A stretch of DNA of 64,000 bases from contig NZ_JAUOPC010000004.1 of the NCBI RefSeq assembly GCF_030546805.1, forward strand, positions 310,001 to 374,000. The letters run 5' to 3'. The notes beneath the pieces are model-generated. The model saw only the letters and a program-made list of their open reading frames with translations, did no database searches and was not told where the DNA came from. Source of the stretch: Cyclobacterium sp. 1_MG-2023 (GTDB lineage: Bacteria > Bacteroidota > Bacteroidia > Cytophagales > Cyclobacteriaceae). The position numbers and the translations under genes were made by a program. Positions 53,886-61,745 of this stretch are shown in pieces; position 1 is the stretch's first letter; every line of letters starts with the position of its first letter.

Positions 53886-55001
53886 TTAAACCTTAAGCCT
53901 TCTTTTACCCGATAGTTCTGCCACCATTTCAATGATGTGGGTCTCCAAAGTGTTTTGCCAGTTTTTAAAAGTATAGTCTTTTTGAAAGTTGTCTGAAGGC
54001 TTTTGCATATAATCTTCCAAAACGGATAGATCAAATGTATCCGAGGCTTTGCCGGCACCGGCCATTTCAGCATCCAGGGCATTGCATCGCTGTTCATACT
54101 GTCCTTTAACCGGAACCATTAGGGTTGGTTTTCCCAGAAACATTGCCTCACCTATGGATTCAAATCCTGCTGTCGTAAGAAAACCTTTGCAAGTAGCCAT
54201 TTTTTCTAAAAACAGTTGTTCATTTATCAAGTGAAAAGTAAGGTTTGGCAATGCCTGATAAGGGTTCTCAAGGGCAGTATTGTCCCAAAAAGCTTCAATT
54301 TTTGCCTCCGGGTTTTTCTTGGCAGAATCTATGATTTCTTGAGCATAGCCGGGGTTAACCACATAGGCCAAGTAAAAATCTTCTTGCTTAATTGCTGATT
54401 TTTTTATGCTTTCTTTAATTAGAGGAGGCCAAACTTTTAGTCCTGCATCTAATGTTTCCACTGAGGGTTGCCAAAGTGACAAAGCAATCTTCATTTGGGC
54501 ACCGTAACAAGTAAGCAAGGTGTTTACCTTAAATAAATAACTGTTGATTTTCCCCTGTTTGGCAAAGATGAAATCAGGATGAAAAGTAAGGTACTGATGT
54601 CCTATGGCAATGAATTTTGTCTTTGGTTTATAAATCAAGTTGTACAAGCCTCCCAAAATGTCATAAAAATTTATAATGCCATCCGGCTTATGGGATTTTA
54701 CCTGTAGGTCTATTTGTTTTAGTGTCCGCATAAAAAGTGCAGACTTTTTCAAGTTCTCAATAATTGTTGCACTGATGCGGATGGATTTATTTTCTTTATC
54801 TGTGATAAAATTGGGACTGGGAAAACTGTAAATGGGGCAATGGAAAGTATTTAAAAAATAGGTAGGCACTTTTCTTCTTTGGCTAGTTCCTAAAATCACT
54901 GCTTCTATGCTGTGTCCCTGCTTTTCTAAAATTCCCTTTAGTACCTGAGCTTGGGTCATATGCCCCCTTCCTTCACCCTGAACGATAAATAAAAATTTCA
55001 T
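53886..55001 (-). CDS. MurG-like glycosyltransferase (GT-B fold)
   Basis: 371 residues. KFLFIVQGEGRGHMTQAQVL is the N-terminal GT-B entry with a glycine-rich loop, and GFLTTAGFESIGEAMFLGKP followed by LMVPVKGQYEQRCNA is the donor-binding signature of GT28/MurG-like and UDP-glucosyltransferase-like enzymes. The acceptor is unknown. Its start is 9 bases after the stop of an LpxH-like phosphoesterase gene, so the two probably share an operon with a role in lipid or envelope sugar metabolism (inferred). Confidence 0.78.
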   Translation of the reverse strand: MKFLFIVQGEGRGHMTQAQVLKGILEKQGHSIEAVILGTSQRRKVPTYFLNTFHCPIYSFPSPNFITDKENKSIRISATIIENLKKSALFMRTLKQIDLQVKSHKPDGIINFYDILGGLYNLIYKPKTKFIAIGHQYLTFHPDFIFAKQGKINSYLFKVNTLLTCYGAQMKIALSLWQPSVETLDAGLKVWPPLIKESIKKSAIKQEDFYLAYVVNPGYAQEIIDSAKKNPEAKIEAFWDNTALENPYQALPNLTFHLINEQLFLEKMATCKGFLTTAGFESIGEAMFLGKPTLMVPVKGQYEQRCNALDAEMAGAGKASDTFDLSVLEDYMQKPSDNFQKDYTFKNWQNTLETHIIEMVAELSGKRRLKV

Positions 55002-55010
55002 TTTTCGCTT

Positions 55011-55823
55011 TCAATAAAAGTTCTTGGCCTGATTTATAGTAATGTCCTTCATCTTAACCACCTTGTTTTTATCAGTTTGGCTAAAATCCAGTTCATTGTA
55101 GTAAATAAGTTGCCAATTTCCTTCGTGATCCTCAGCAAGTGCACTTAGAGATTCCACCCAATCTCCGGAGTTGTAATAGTCAATGCCATCAATATTTCTA
55201 ATTTCTGCCTTGTGAATATGGCCACAGATTATCCCGTCACAATTCTTGGATTTGGCAATCTTGCATAGCTCTTTTTCAAAGTCATCAATATAAGTGACAG
55301 CTGATTTAACTTTGGATTTTACATATTGGGAAAGGGAAAAATAAGGCAAGCCTTTTTTGCGACGATAAAGATTAACTTGAGTATTGAGCCACAGTAAAAA
55401 GGTGTAACCTATATCCCCCAAATAGGCAATCCAGCGAAGGTTGGTGGTGATATTGTCAAAGACATCCCCATGTGTGATAAAATACCTTCTGCCATTGCTC
55501 TCATAAATCATGTCTTTCAGGATAGAAAGCCGACCGATTTCAAGGGGAAGGACCTGATCTAAAAAATCGTCATGATTGCCACGGAGATAATAGACCTTGG
55601 TTTTATTAGAATCTATCATTTTCAAGATTCTATTGAATACCCTGGTATGTTTTCTCTTCCAGCTGCCTGACTTTTTTAGTTGCCATCCATCAATAATATC
55701 TCCATTTAGGATCAAGTTTTCACACTCATGCTGCTTTAAAAACCTGACCACTTCTTTGGCTTTGGATCCTTTGGTTCCAAGGTGGATGTCAGAAAGAATA
55801 ATCGTTTTAAAATTTGTCTCCAA
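55011..55823 (-). CDS. LpxH-like (UDP-2,3-diacylglucosamine diphosphatase family) metallophosphoesterase
   Basis: 270 residues. All five blocks are present: LSDIHLGTKGS, LNGDIIDGWQLKKSGS, YLRGNHDDFLDQ, YFITHGDVFDN and ICGHIHKAEIRNI. It belongs to the LpxH/LpxG-like group with a longer C-terminal extension (DDFEKELCKIAKSKN) than canonical LpxH. A canonical LpxH-like copy lies at 60788, so this one likely acts on a different lipid or nucleotide. It pairs with the glycosyltransferase downstream. Confidence 0.82.
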   Translation of the reverse strand: METNFKTIILSDIHLGTKGSKAKEVVRFLKQHECENLILNGDIIDGWQLKKSGSWKRKHTRVFNRILKMIDSNKTKVYYLRGNHDDFLDQVLPLEIGRLSILKDMIYESNGRRYFITHGDVFDNITTNLRWIAYLGDIGYTFLLWLNTQVNLYRRKKGLPYFSLSQYVKSKVKSAVTYIDDFEKELCKIAKSKNCDGIICGHIHKAEIRNIDGIDYYNSGDWVESLSALAEDHEGNWQLIYYNELDFSQTDKNKVVKMKDITINQAKNFY

Positions 55824-55987
55824 AATGATTTTATTTTGGAAGCAATTTAATCATGCCAAATAAACTGGTAATGAAGCCCTTATTATTTAAATGCTAATTT
55901 GGAAGGGGGATTGAGTGTCTATATGAAGAAATTGTTAAAAAGGGAAATATGCCAAATAGAAAAGCAGTGATTATGCCAAAGGTAGAA

Positions 55988-57331
55988 TTATGCATTGAAT
56001 ATTAATTTAAAAACAGTGCCTTCACCTATTTTTGATTTTACTTGAAGGTTACCTTTGTGCCGGCGCATGATTTGTTTAGAAAGGCTTAGACCAATACCCG
56101 AACCTTTTTGTTTGGTGGTGAAAAAAGGAATAAAGATTTTATTCAATGCCTCTTCTTCAATTCCTTTTCCGGAATCTTCCAGCTCAATAATAATCTTGCC
56201 ATTGTCATCAATAAATGCCCGCAAGGTAATTTTCTTAATCGGCGTTTCTTCTACGGCGTGGATGGCATTCTGAACCAGGTTTATCAATACTTGTTCTATT
56301 AAGGAACAATCAGCAAACAAAAGCAGGTTAGTTGGATGAATTGTTTTAATGAATTGGATGGATTTTGCTTCATTTTGGTTTTGGAACAAGATGTCGAGCC
56401 TGTCAAAAAGCTCTTTTAAGTTTATGGCTGTGAATTTTGGCAATGGCACATGGGCCAAGCTTCTAAAATCGCTAACAAAATTGATCAGGCCTTCACTTCT
56501 TTTTTCTATTGTGGAAATGCCCATTTGATAATCTTGTAAATCATCCTGTTCTACCTGTCCTTTATTGTTGATCTTGTCTTTTAAATCGGTACTTATGGTG
56601 GCCGCCAAAGAGGAAATGGGTGCAATTGAATTCATGATTTCATGGGTAAGCACTCGGATGAGGTTTTGCCATGCCTCCATTTCTTTTTCCTCAAGCTCAC
56701 TTTGAATATTTTGTAAGGAAACCAATTTAAACTTCGTATCCCTCAATACCAGTTCTATAGCATATACGGACAATTGCATGATCCCATCCGGGTGAGCAAT
56801 TTTTATAAGTTCACTTCCACCGGTTCTCAATTGGTCTATGGCTTGGTATAATTCCTTATTGATACCTGAAATCTCCCGAATATGGCTTAGTTTATCAATG
56901 TTCAGCATCCGCTTTGCGGCGGTATTGAGTATCTGTACACTTCCATCTGCCTCAAAGGTGATTAGCCCGATGCTAAGGTGCTGAAATACTGTCCTAAAAT
57001 ATTGAAAGTTGGCTTCTTTTTCCAGCTGATCTTCTTTAAGTTTTGCAAGTATGGCATTGAACTCGATATGAAGGTCATCTGTTTCCGTGCCATCAAACTT
57101 CACCGGATATACTGTGGCATAATTGTTTTGCTTAATATTGTCTAGGAATTGTCTTACCTTTTTAAAACTGCTTTCAGCATAGCGGATAAGCAGTATCAAT
57201 TGGACAAAAGTTAAAATAATAAATAATGAGATGGCAAATACTCCTGCATCATTGCCGATAATATATGCTAGGAAAAAAAGGCTCAGTGCAAGCACAAAAA
57301 CCCTTCCCAGTAAACCTATTTTATAATCCAT
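55988..57331 (-). CDS. Sensor histidine kinase of an NtrY/NtrB-like pair
   Basis: 447 residues. Two membrane helices (about 7-25 and 30-48) with almost no periplasmic loop, a HAMP-like linker, a PAS-type domain (about 108-205, FRTVFQHLSIGLITFEADGS), then the H-box LTHEIMNSIAPISSLAATI and the ATP-binding N, G1 and G2 boxes (VLINLVQNAIHAVEE, LEDSGKGIEEEALNKIF, TTKQKGSGIGLSLSKQIM). The signal would be internal, as sensors of this layout often read a cytoplasmic cue. It overlaps the response regulator by 11 bases and is translated after it. Confidence 0.88.
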   Translation of the reverse strand: MDYKIGLLGRVFVLALSLFFLAYIIGNDAGVFAISLFIILTFVQLILLIRYAESSFKKVRQFLDNIKQNNYATVYPVKFDGTETDDLHIEFNAILAKLKEDQLEKEANFQYFRTVFQHLSIGLITFEADGSVQILNTAAKRMLNIDKLSHIREISGINKELYQAIDQLRTGGSELIKIAHPDGIMQLSVYAIELVLRDTKFKLVSLQNIQSELEEKEMEAWQNLIRVLTHEIMNSIAPISSLAATISTDLKDKINNKGQVEQDDLQDYQMGISTIEKRSEGLINFVSDFRSLAHVPLPKFTAINLKELFDRLDILFQNQNEAKSIQFIKTIHPTNLLLFADCSLIEQVLINLVQNAIHAVEETPIKKITLRAFIDDNGKIIIELEDSGKGIEEEALNKIFIPFFTTKQKGSGIGLSLSKQIMRRHKGNLQVKSKIGEGTVFKLIFNA

Positions 57332-58700
57332 ATTTTTCTAACCTTCTGTAAAGGGAAGCCCTGGTCAACCCCAATTCTTTCGCTGCTTTAGAAATATTGC
57401 CACTGTTTTTGTCGATTGCCTTTTGGATCATGTTTTTTTCCACTTCATCGAGATTTAAGGTGTTGGTACTTATTTTTTCGTTAGCAGGTTTTGCTGATAG
57501 AAAAAAGAAATCCCGACTGTCTAGTTCCTCTCCTTCGGCCATGATTATGGCTCTTTCTATGGCATGCTGTAGTTCTCTAATATTTCCCGGCCAACTGTAC
57601 CTTTGTAGCAATTGATGCGCGCTATGCTTCAGGCCTTTAAATTCTTTCCTGTATTTGGCAGCATAGATTTTAAGAAAATGTTCCGCCAATATAGGAATAT
57701 CATCTTGTCTGTCCCTGAGTGGAGGAAGAAAAATTTCCACCGTATTAATCCTATACAAAAGGTCTTGACGGAAAGTACTTTCCATAATCATATTGTGAAT
57801 GGGCATATTGGTTGCGCATATCAGACGAATATCTATGGGCAATGATTTGTTGCTACCAATTCTCGTTACCTCTCTTTTTTGAAGGGCTGTTAATAGTTTG
57901 GATTGTAAGGGCATGCTGAGATTACCTATCTCGTCCAAGAACAAGGTGCCATTGTCGGCCAGCTCAAACCTCCCTGCCCGGTCTTCCTTCGCATCCGTAT
58001 AGGCCCCTTTCTTGTGTCCAAATAGTTCGCTTTCAAACAAGCTTTCTGTAATGGCTCCCATGTCTACTCCTACAAATATTTCATCATTTCTTTCAGATTG
58101 GTCATGAATGGCGCGTGCAATAAGTTCCTTTCCTGTTCCATTTTCACCTAAAATCAAAACATTGGCATCTGTTTTGGCGACTTTTTCAATTATTGAAAAT
58201 ACATTTTTCATGGAAGCGCTACTGCCAATAATTTCAGAAAAAGGTTTTTTTAAATCTGCCTGTAGCTGCTTCTGACGGCTTGAAAGCTTGTCCACTTGGT
58301 TATAACTTTCCTTTAATTTTATGGCGGCTGATAAGGTTGCAAGTAATTTCTCATTTTGCCAAGGCTTTAGAATGAAATCTGTCGCTCCTTCTTTAAGGGC
58401 CTGTACAGCCATTTCTACATCACCAAAAGCAGTTATCAAGATTACCACAGCTTTGGGGTCAATTTCCTTTATTTTTTTGAGCCAATGAAAACCTTCCTTT
58501 CCGGAGGTAGTGTCTTCTGTAAAATTCATGTCTAGAAGGACTACATCAAAGTTGTTGTTGTTGATCAAAAATGGAATTCTTCTTGGATCTTTTTCTATGG
58601 TTACCTCTTTGGCATGTTTTTTCAATAACATTTTGGCTGCAAAAAGCAGGTCTTCATTGTCATCTACTATCAATATTTTGTCTAAATTTTTCTCCTCCAT
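57321..58700 (-). CDS. Sigma-54-dependent response regulator (NtrC/AtoC type)
   Basis: 459 residues. A receiver domain (about 1-125, phosphoacceptor Asp in DVVLLDMNF), a sigma-54 interaction AAA+ domain (about 150-390, GENGTGKELIARAIHDQ, DNGTLFLDEIGNL, TNMPIHNM, SWPGNIRELQHAIERAI) and a Fis-type HTH (NISKAAKELGLTRASLYRRL). The GAFTGA loop that contacts sigma-54 is GAYTDA here; GAFTDA-like forms recur in Bacteroidota, so this is probably tolerated. It heads a two-gene operon with the kinase. A candidate sigma-54 promoter and two half-palindromes lie upstream. Confidence 0.92.
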   Translation of the reverse strand: MEEKNLDKILIVDDNEDLLFAAKMLLKKHAKEVTIEKDPRRIPFLINNNNFDVVLLDMNFTEDTTSGKEGFHWLKKIKEIDPKAVVILITAFGDVEMAVQALKEGATDFILKPWQNEKLLATLSAAIKLKESYNQVDKLSSRQKQLQADLKKPFSEIIGSSASMKNVFSIIEKVAKTDANVLILGENGTGKELIARAIHDQSERNDEIFVGVDMGAITESLFESELFGHKKGAYTDAKEDRAGRFELADNGTLFLDEIGNLSMPLQSKLLTALQKREVTRIGSNKSLPIDIRLICATNMPIHNMIMESTFRQDLLYRINTVEIFLPPLRDRQDDIPILAEHFLKIYAAKYRKEFKGLKHSAHQLLQRYSWPGNIRELQHAIERAIIMAEGEELDSRDFFFLSAKPANEKISTNTLNLDEVEKNMIQKAIDKNSGNISKAAKELGLTRASLYRRLEKYGL

Positions 58701-58717
58701 TGTTTTTGAGTTTTAAC

Positions 58718-58734
58718 TGCTGAAATTATGCCAA
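58718..58734 (-). promoter_or_regulatory. Candidate sigma-54 promoter for the response regulator gene
   Basis: On the minus strand the sequence is TTGGCATAATTTCAGCA, with GG and GC separated by exactly 10 bases, as in the consensus TTGGCACR-N4-TTGCW. The GC lies about 18 bases upstream of the start codon. The spacing to the ATG is short but acceptable in this phylum. Confidence 0.5.
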
Positions 58735-58783
58735 GCATTTATACCCCAAAATAGCAAAATTTGCGGGTATTGACAGAAAAAAA

Positions 58784-58820
58784 TGTTCGAAAGTGAACAA
58801 TTTCTTTTCGAATTTGAACA
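58784..58820. promoter_or_regulatory. Candidate enhancer sites for an NtrC-type regulator
   Basis: TGTTCGAAAGTGAACA (58784-58799) is an inverted repeat (TGTTC and GAACA). A second, related half-palindrome TTCGAATTTGAACA follows at 58807-58820, its centre about two helical turns away. They are 50 to 85 bases upstream of the candidate sigma-54 promoter and could serve autoregulation or the divergent FKBP gene. Confidence 0.45.
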
Positions 58821-58867
58821 CAATTGCATTCGGTAGTTCTAATTTTTTAATAGCCTGATAATTCTGT

Positions 58868-58875
58868 TACCTTTG
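58868..58875 (+). promoter_or_regulatory. Candidate -7 element for the FKBP gene
   Basis: TACCTTTG matches TAnnTTTG, 26 bases before the ATG. No clear TTG is found at the usual -33 distance. Confidence 0.45.
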
Positions 58876-58901
58876 TGCATCAAACAAAAAAAACATAAAT
58901 T

Positions 58902-59330
58902 ATGTCTGTAGCAACTAAAGGAAATACCGTAAAGGTACACTACACAGGAAAACTTAAAGACGGAACAATATTCGATTCTTCTAAAGACAGAGAGCCTCTT
59001 GAGTTCGTTTTGGGAGATGGTAAAATGATAAAAGGATTTGACGTGGCTGTAGAAGGAATGAAAGTAGGCGACGATAAAAGTGTAACCATTCCTACTGACG
59101 AAGCTTACGGTCAGAAGAGAGAAGACATGATGTTAGACGTACCTTTGGATCAGGTGCCTGCAGAAATTAAGCCTGAGGTTGGCATGGACTTATCCATTCA
59201 AAACCAACAAGGACAGCCTACTCCTGTAAAAGTGGTACACGTAGATGAAACTAAAATTACTCTTGATGCAAATCACCCTCTTGCAGGTGAAGATTTGGTA
59301 TTTGATATCCAACTTGTGGAAGTAATTTAA
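58902..59330 (+). CDS. FKBP-type peptidyl-prolyl isomerase (SlyD-like)
   Basis: 142 residues. VKVHYTGKLKDGTIFDSSKD and FDVAVEGMKVGDDKSVTIPT are the two FKBP blocks, and the insert in the flap region (YGQKREDMMLDVPLDQVPAE) is of SlyD type. The His-rich metal-binding tail of E. coli SlyD is missing. It isomerises Xaa-Pro bonds and acts as a cytosolic folding factor. It stands alone and is divergent from the sigma-54 regulator. A strong terminator follows. Confidence 0.9.
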   Translation: MSVATKGNTVKVHYTGKLKDGTIFDSSKDREPLEFVLGDGKMIKGFDVAVEGMKVGDDKSVTIPTDEAYGQKREDMMLDVPLDQVPAEIKPEVGMDLSIQNQQGQPTPVKVVHVDETKITLDANHPLAGEDLVFDIQLVEVI

Positions 59331-59353
59331 ATTCGCATTACAGTATGCAACAA

Positions 59354-59390
59354 TAAAAAAAGGACTTGTGTTAAGCAAGTCCTTTTTTTA
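59354..59390. terminator. Strong bidirectional rho-independent terminator
   Basis: AAAAAAAGGACTTG and CAAGTCCTTTTTTT form a perfect 14-base-pair inverted repeat with loop TGTTAAG. It ends the FKBP gene and, on the other strand, the secreted protein gene whose stop it overlaps. Confidence 0.88.
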
Positions 59391-59822
59391 TTCCTTTAAT
59401 TTGGTTTGTTTATCGATTGTGCCATGAGGGTTGGCATAAATACTTTTGGTTTTATTGTATTTGGCATTGCCAACTTCCACAACAAAAATTTTGCTATTGA
59501 GATGGGTAAAATCATAATTTTTCTGAAGGCCATCATCTGGTGAAAGTTGGTCTTGCAAAATAAGATTTCCTAGGATGTCAAAAATTTTAACAGCGGTTGA
59601 CTGTGTATTGGGTTCGTCTAGTATAAGTTTGAATTTTTTATTTCCCAATGATTGTAAATTAAAATTTACTGTAGGGGTATTCAGCTCCTTTGGGAATGAA
59701 ATTTCCGTTTCAAAGGACCTGCTAACGTTCTGAGCCTCTGCCGAAAATCTCCCTAATTGGAAAAGTGCTAAAAAAAGGATTACAGATATTGTTAATTTTA
59801 AGGTATATTTTTCTACATTCAT
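59388..59822 (-). CDS. Hypothetical secreted protein
   Basis: 144 residues with a signal peptide (LTISVILFLALFQLGRFSAEAQ). The mature part (about 115 residues) has the rhythm of a T9SS-type C-terminal domain (TVNFNLQSLGNKKFKLILDE, IFDILGNLILQDQLS, KIFVVEVGN), although the end KSIYANPHGTIDKQTKLKE is basic and differs from the usual final strand. It could be a stand-alone sorting-like domain. No other domain is recognised. The upstream spacer is 150 bases. Confidence 0.5.
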   Translation of the reverse strand: MNVEKYTLKLTISVILFLALFQLGRFSAEAQNVSRSFETEISFPKELNTPTVNFNLQSLGNKKFKLILDEPNTQSTAVKIFDILGNLILQDQLSPDDGLQKNYDFTHLNSKIFVVEVGNAKYNKTKSIYANPHGTIDKQTKLKE

Positions 59823-59973
59823 TAATATGCAAATAGCAAAGATCGATCCGAATAATTTTAAAAATTCAACTTTAATTAATATAATTTAACAAAATTATAA
59901 CTAATAAGCGAACAATTGGCCCTAAAGCAATAAATATTGCTTTGTTTTATGTAAATGGTTGTATTGTGTTTTA

Positions 59974-60807
59974 TTAGAAATCTTTTGGACGTTTATAAAC
60001 AGTTAAAATCTTTTCGTTGGCTAAAGAAACATGTTGAGAAGTAAGGCCTAACTTATTAAAATTTCTTTCCTTAGGCAAAGCAAAAGATTGGGAAGTTTTT
60101 GTCAGGTAATTTATTTTGATCAATTGGCCTTCTTGGATCACATATACAAAATCCCCTTCAATTACAGGCCTATTGTGAGTGGTAAGAGGTATTTTTTCTA
60201 TAAAGTTAGCTTGATTGTCAAAAATATACAGTCCATCTTCAGCTATTTGAAGGAATAGCAAATTATTTCTTTCGGTTAGTAAAACCACTTTGAGGTCATT
60301 CTGTTGAATAAGGACATTCAAAGCTTGGGTTTGCACAAGCTCATTGTTGCCAAGGCTGTACTTACTTAAATTAAGGTCTGACTCATCGTACATCCAAAGG
60401 CTATTGTTATTGCCGGGACAAGCCTGACTTATCCAACCTGAAGCAATTGTCTCATTAATGGATAGGCTGCTAATAGGGTTTAGAAACCTGTCCAAAAACT
60501 CAAATCGCTGCAACGCCGCACTAAAAAGAAAAATATTTACAGTATTGTAGGCATCTAAATTTGTGACAGGAGCACTTAATGATGTAGCCAATTCATTGAC
60601 TAAATTTCCTGTTGCATCGTATTGAAAAAGGTAGCCTTGATTATCTGTAACAAAAATATTTCCTTGGTTGTTGGTGGCCACTTTATCTATTCCTGAAAGG
60701 GAAACTTCCCATAATTTGGTAAGGGCACTGTCTTGTCCGCAAACATTACCTGCCATACAGAGCAACAATAGGCATGATGAAAGCGCCCTAATTGGCCTTA
60801 ATTGCAT
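59974..60807 (-). CDS. Exported beta-propeller-like hypothetical protein
   Basis: 277 residues from the ATG at 60807 with a signal peptide (ALSSCLLLLCMAGNVCGQ). An ATG at 60813 is also possible. The frame further up to 60846 lies inside the lpxH coding end and is unlikely. The mature part has short repeated blade-like segments (GNIFVTDNQGYLFQYDATGN, LNLSKYSLGNNELVQTQALN, GLYIFDNQANFIEKIPLT), suggesting an incomplete propeller. It overlaps the LpxH-like gene by about 20 bases and is probably co-transcribed. Function is unknown. Confidence 0.55.
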   Translation of the reverse strand: MQLRPIRALSSCLLLLCMAGNVCGQDSALTKLWEVSLSGIDKVATNNQGNIFVTDNQGYLFQYDATGNLVNELATSLSAPVTNLDAYNTVNIFLFSAALQRFEFLDRFLNPISSLSINETIASGWISQACPGNNNSLWMYDESDLNLSKYSLGNNELVQTQALNVLIQQNDLKVVLLTERNNLLFLQIAEDGLYIFDNQANFIEKIPLTTHNRPVIEGDFVYVIQEGQLIKINYLTKTSQSFALPKERNFNKLGLTSQHVSLANEKILTVYKRPKDF

Positions 60808-61573
60808 AACCATTGTATTGCTTAAGTTGAAAGCCTGCCCCATCAAATACGCCGTAATAACATTGATTCACCCATTCCCCCAGGTTGAAGTACACTGAAG
60901 TGTCGTTTATTGGTAAGTTTAATGGCAAGTGTCTGTGGCCAAATATATAGTAATCAAAATGTATTTTGTTTTCTATATCTCTGCTGTATTGAAATAGCCA
61001 TTCTTGTTCTTTTCCTTTAAATTCATCTTCTTTTTTCAGCTCGTTCGATAGGCGACTGTTTTTGGACCAGGCTTGGGCTATTGCGATTCCAATATCCGGA
61101 TGCAACCATTTGAACATCCATTTACATAAATTGCTGGTAAAAAACTTTTTGAGCAATTTGTATTTTCTGTCTCCCGGTCCCAGTCCATCTCCATGTCCTA
61201 CGAGGAAACGTTTTTGATTAATTTCAATCTCTTGTGGGTGGTGAAAAACGGGTATACCCAATTCCTCGGAAAAGTAGTCCTTCATCCATAAATCGTGGTT
61301 TCCTGTGAAAAAGAACATAGGAATTCCTTTGCTTCTCATCATGGTTAGTTTGGCGAAGAATCTAAAAAATCCTTTGGGTATTACTTTTTCGTATTCAAAC
61401 CAGAAATCGAATATGTCGCCTACAAAAAATACTGCAGCAGCATCTTCTTCGATTTCGTTTAGCCACTTAACTATTTTATCTTCTCTTTTTCTACTGCTAA
61501 TGTCATCCGGGGTTCCAAGGTGAAAGTCTGAAACAAAATAGACCTTTTGAGATTGCTGTAATGTGATCTTCAT
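60788..61573 (-). CDS. lpxH: UDP-2,3-diacylglucosamine diphosphatase (LpxH-like)
   Basis: 261 residues from the internal ATG at 61573 (MKITLQQSQKVYFVSDFHLG). The frame opens further up at 61612, but those residues are not conserved in the family. Blocks FVSDFHLGTPDD, GDIFDFWFEYEK, TGNHDLWMKDYF, GHGDGLGPGDRKYKLLKK and GHRHLPLNLP are intact, and the length is that of LpxH. It removes UMP from UDP-2,3-diacylglucosamine to give lipid X in lipid A synthesis. It is thus the canonical lipid A gene; the copy at 55011 is a relative with another role. Confidence 0.88.
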   Translation of the reverse strand: MKITLQQSQKVYFVSDFHLGTPDDISSRKREDKIVKWLNEIEEDAAAVFFVGDIFDFWFEYEKVIPKGFFRFFAKLTMMRSKGIPMFFFTGNHDLWMKDYFSEELGIPVFHHPQEIEINQKRFLVGHGDGLGPGDRKYKLLKKFFTSNLCKWMFKWLHPDIGIAIAQAWSKNSRLSNELKKEDEFKGKEQEWLFQYSRDIENKIHFDYYIFGHRHLPLNLPINDTSVYFNLGEWVNQCYYGVFDGAGFQLKQYNGYAIKAN

Positions 61574-61687
61574 AGTATTGTTGCTATTCGTAGCAATTTG
61601 AGATGGCGGCATGCTTTTTAAACGATCTGTTTTGTTTACAAAATTACTGTTTATTTACAAAAATAGCTTATAGACCATCAATATATC

Positions 61688-61713
61688 AAAAAAGGAGGGT
61701 TTCCCCTCCTTTA
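61688..61713. terminator. Rho-independent terminator between ftsH and lpxH
   Basis: AAAAAAGGAGG and CCTCCTTTAA pair around GTTTCC. The flanking A and T runs make it functional in both directions. It ends ftsH on the minus strand. Confidence 0.75.
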
Positions 61714-61745
61714 ATTGATTGTAACTGTATCGTTTGAACTAGACC

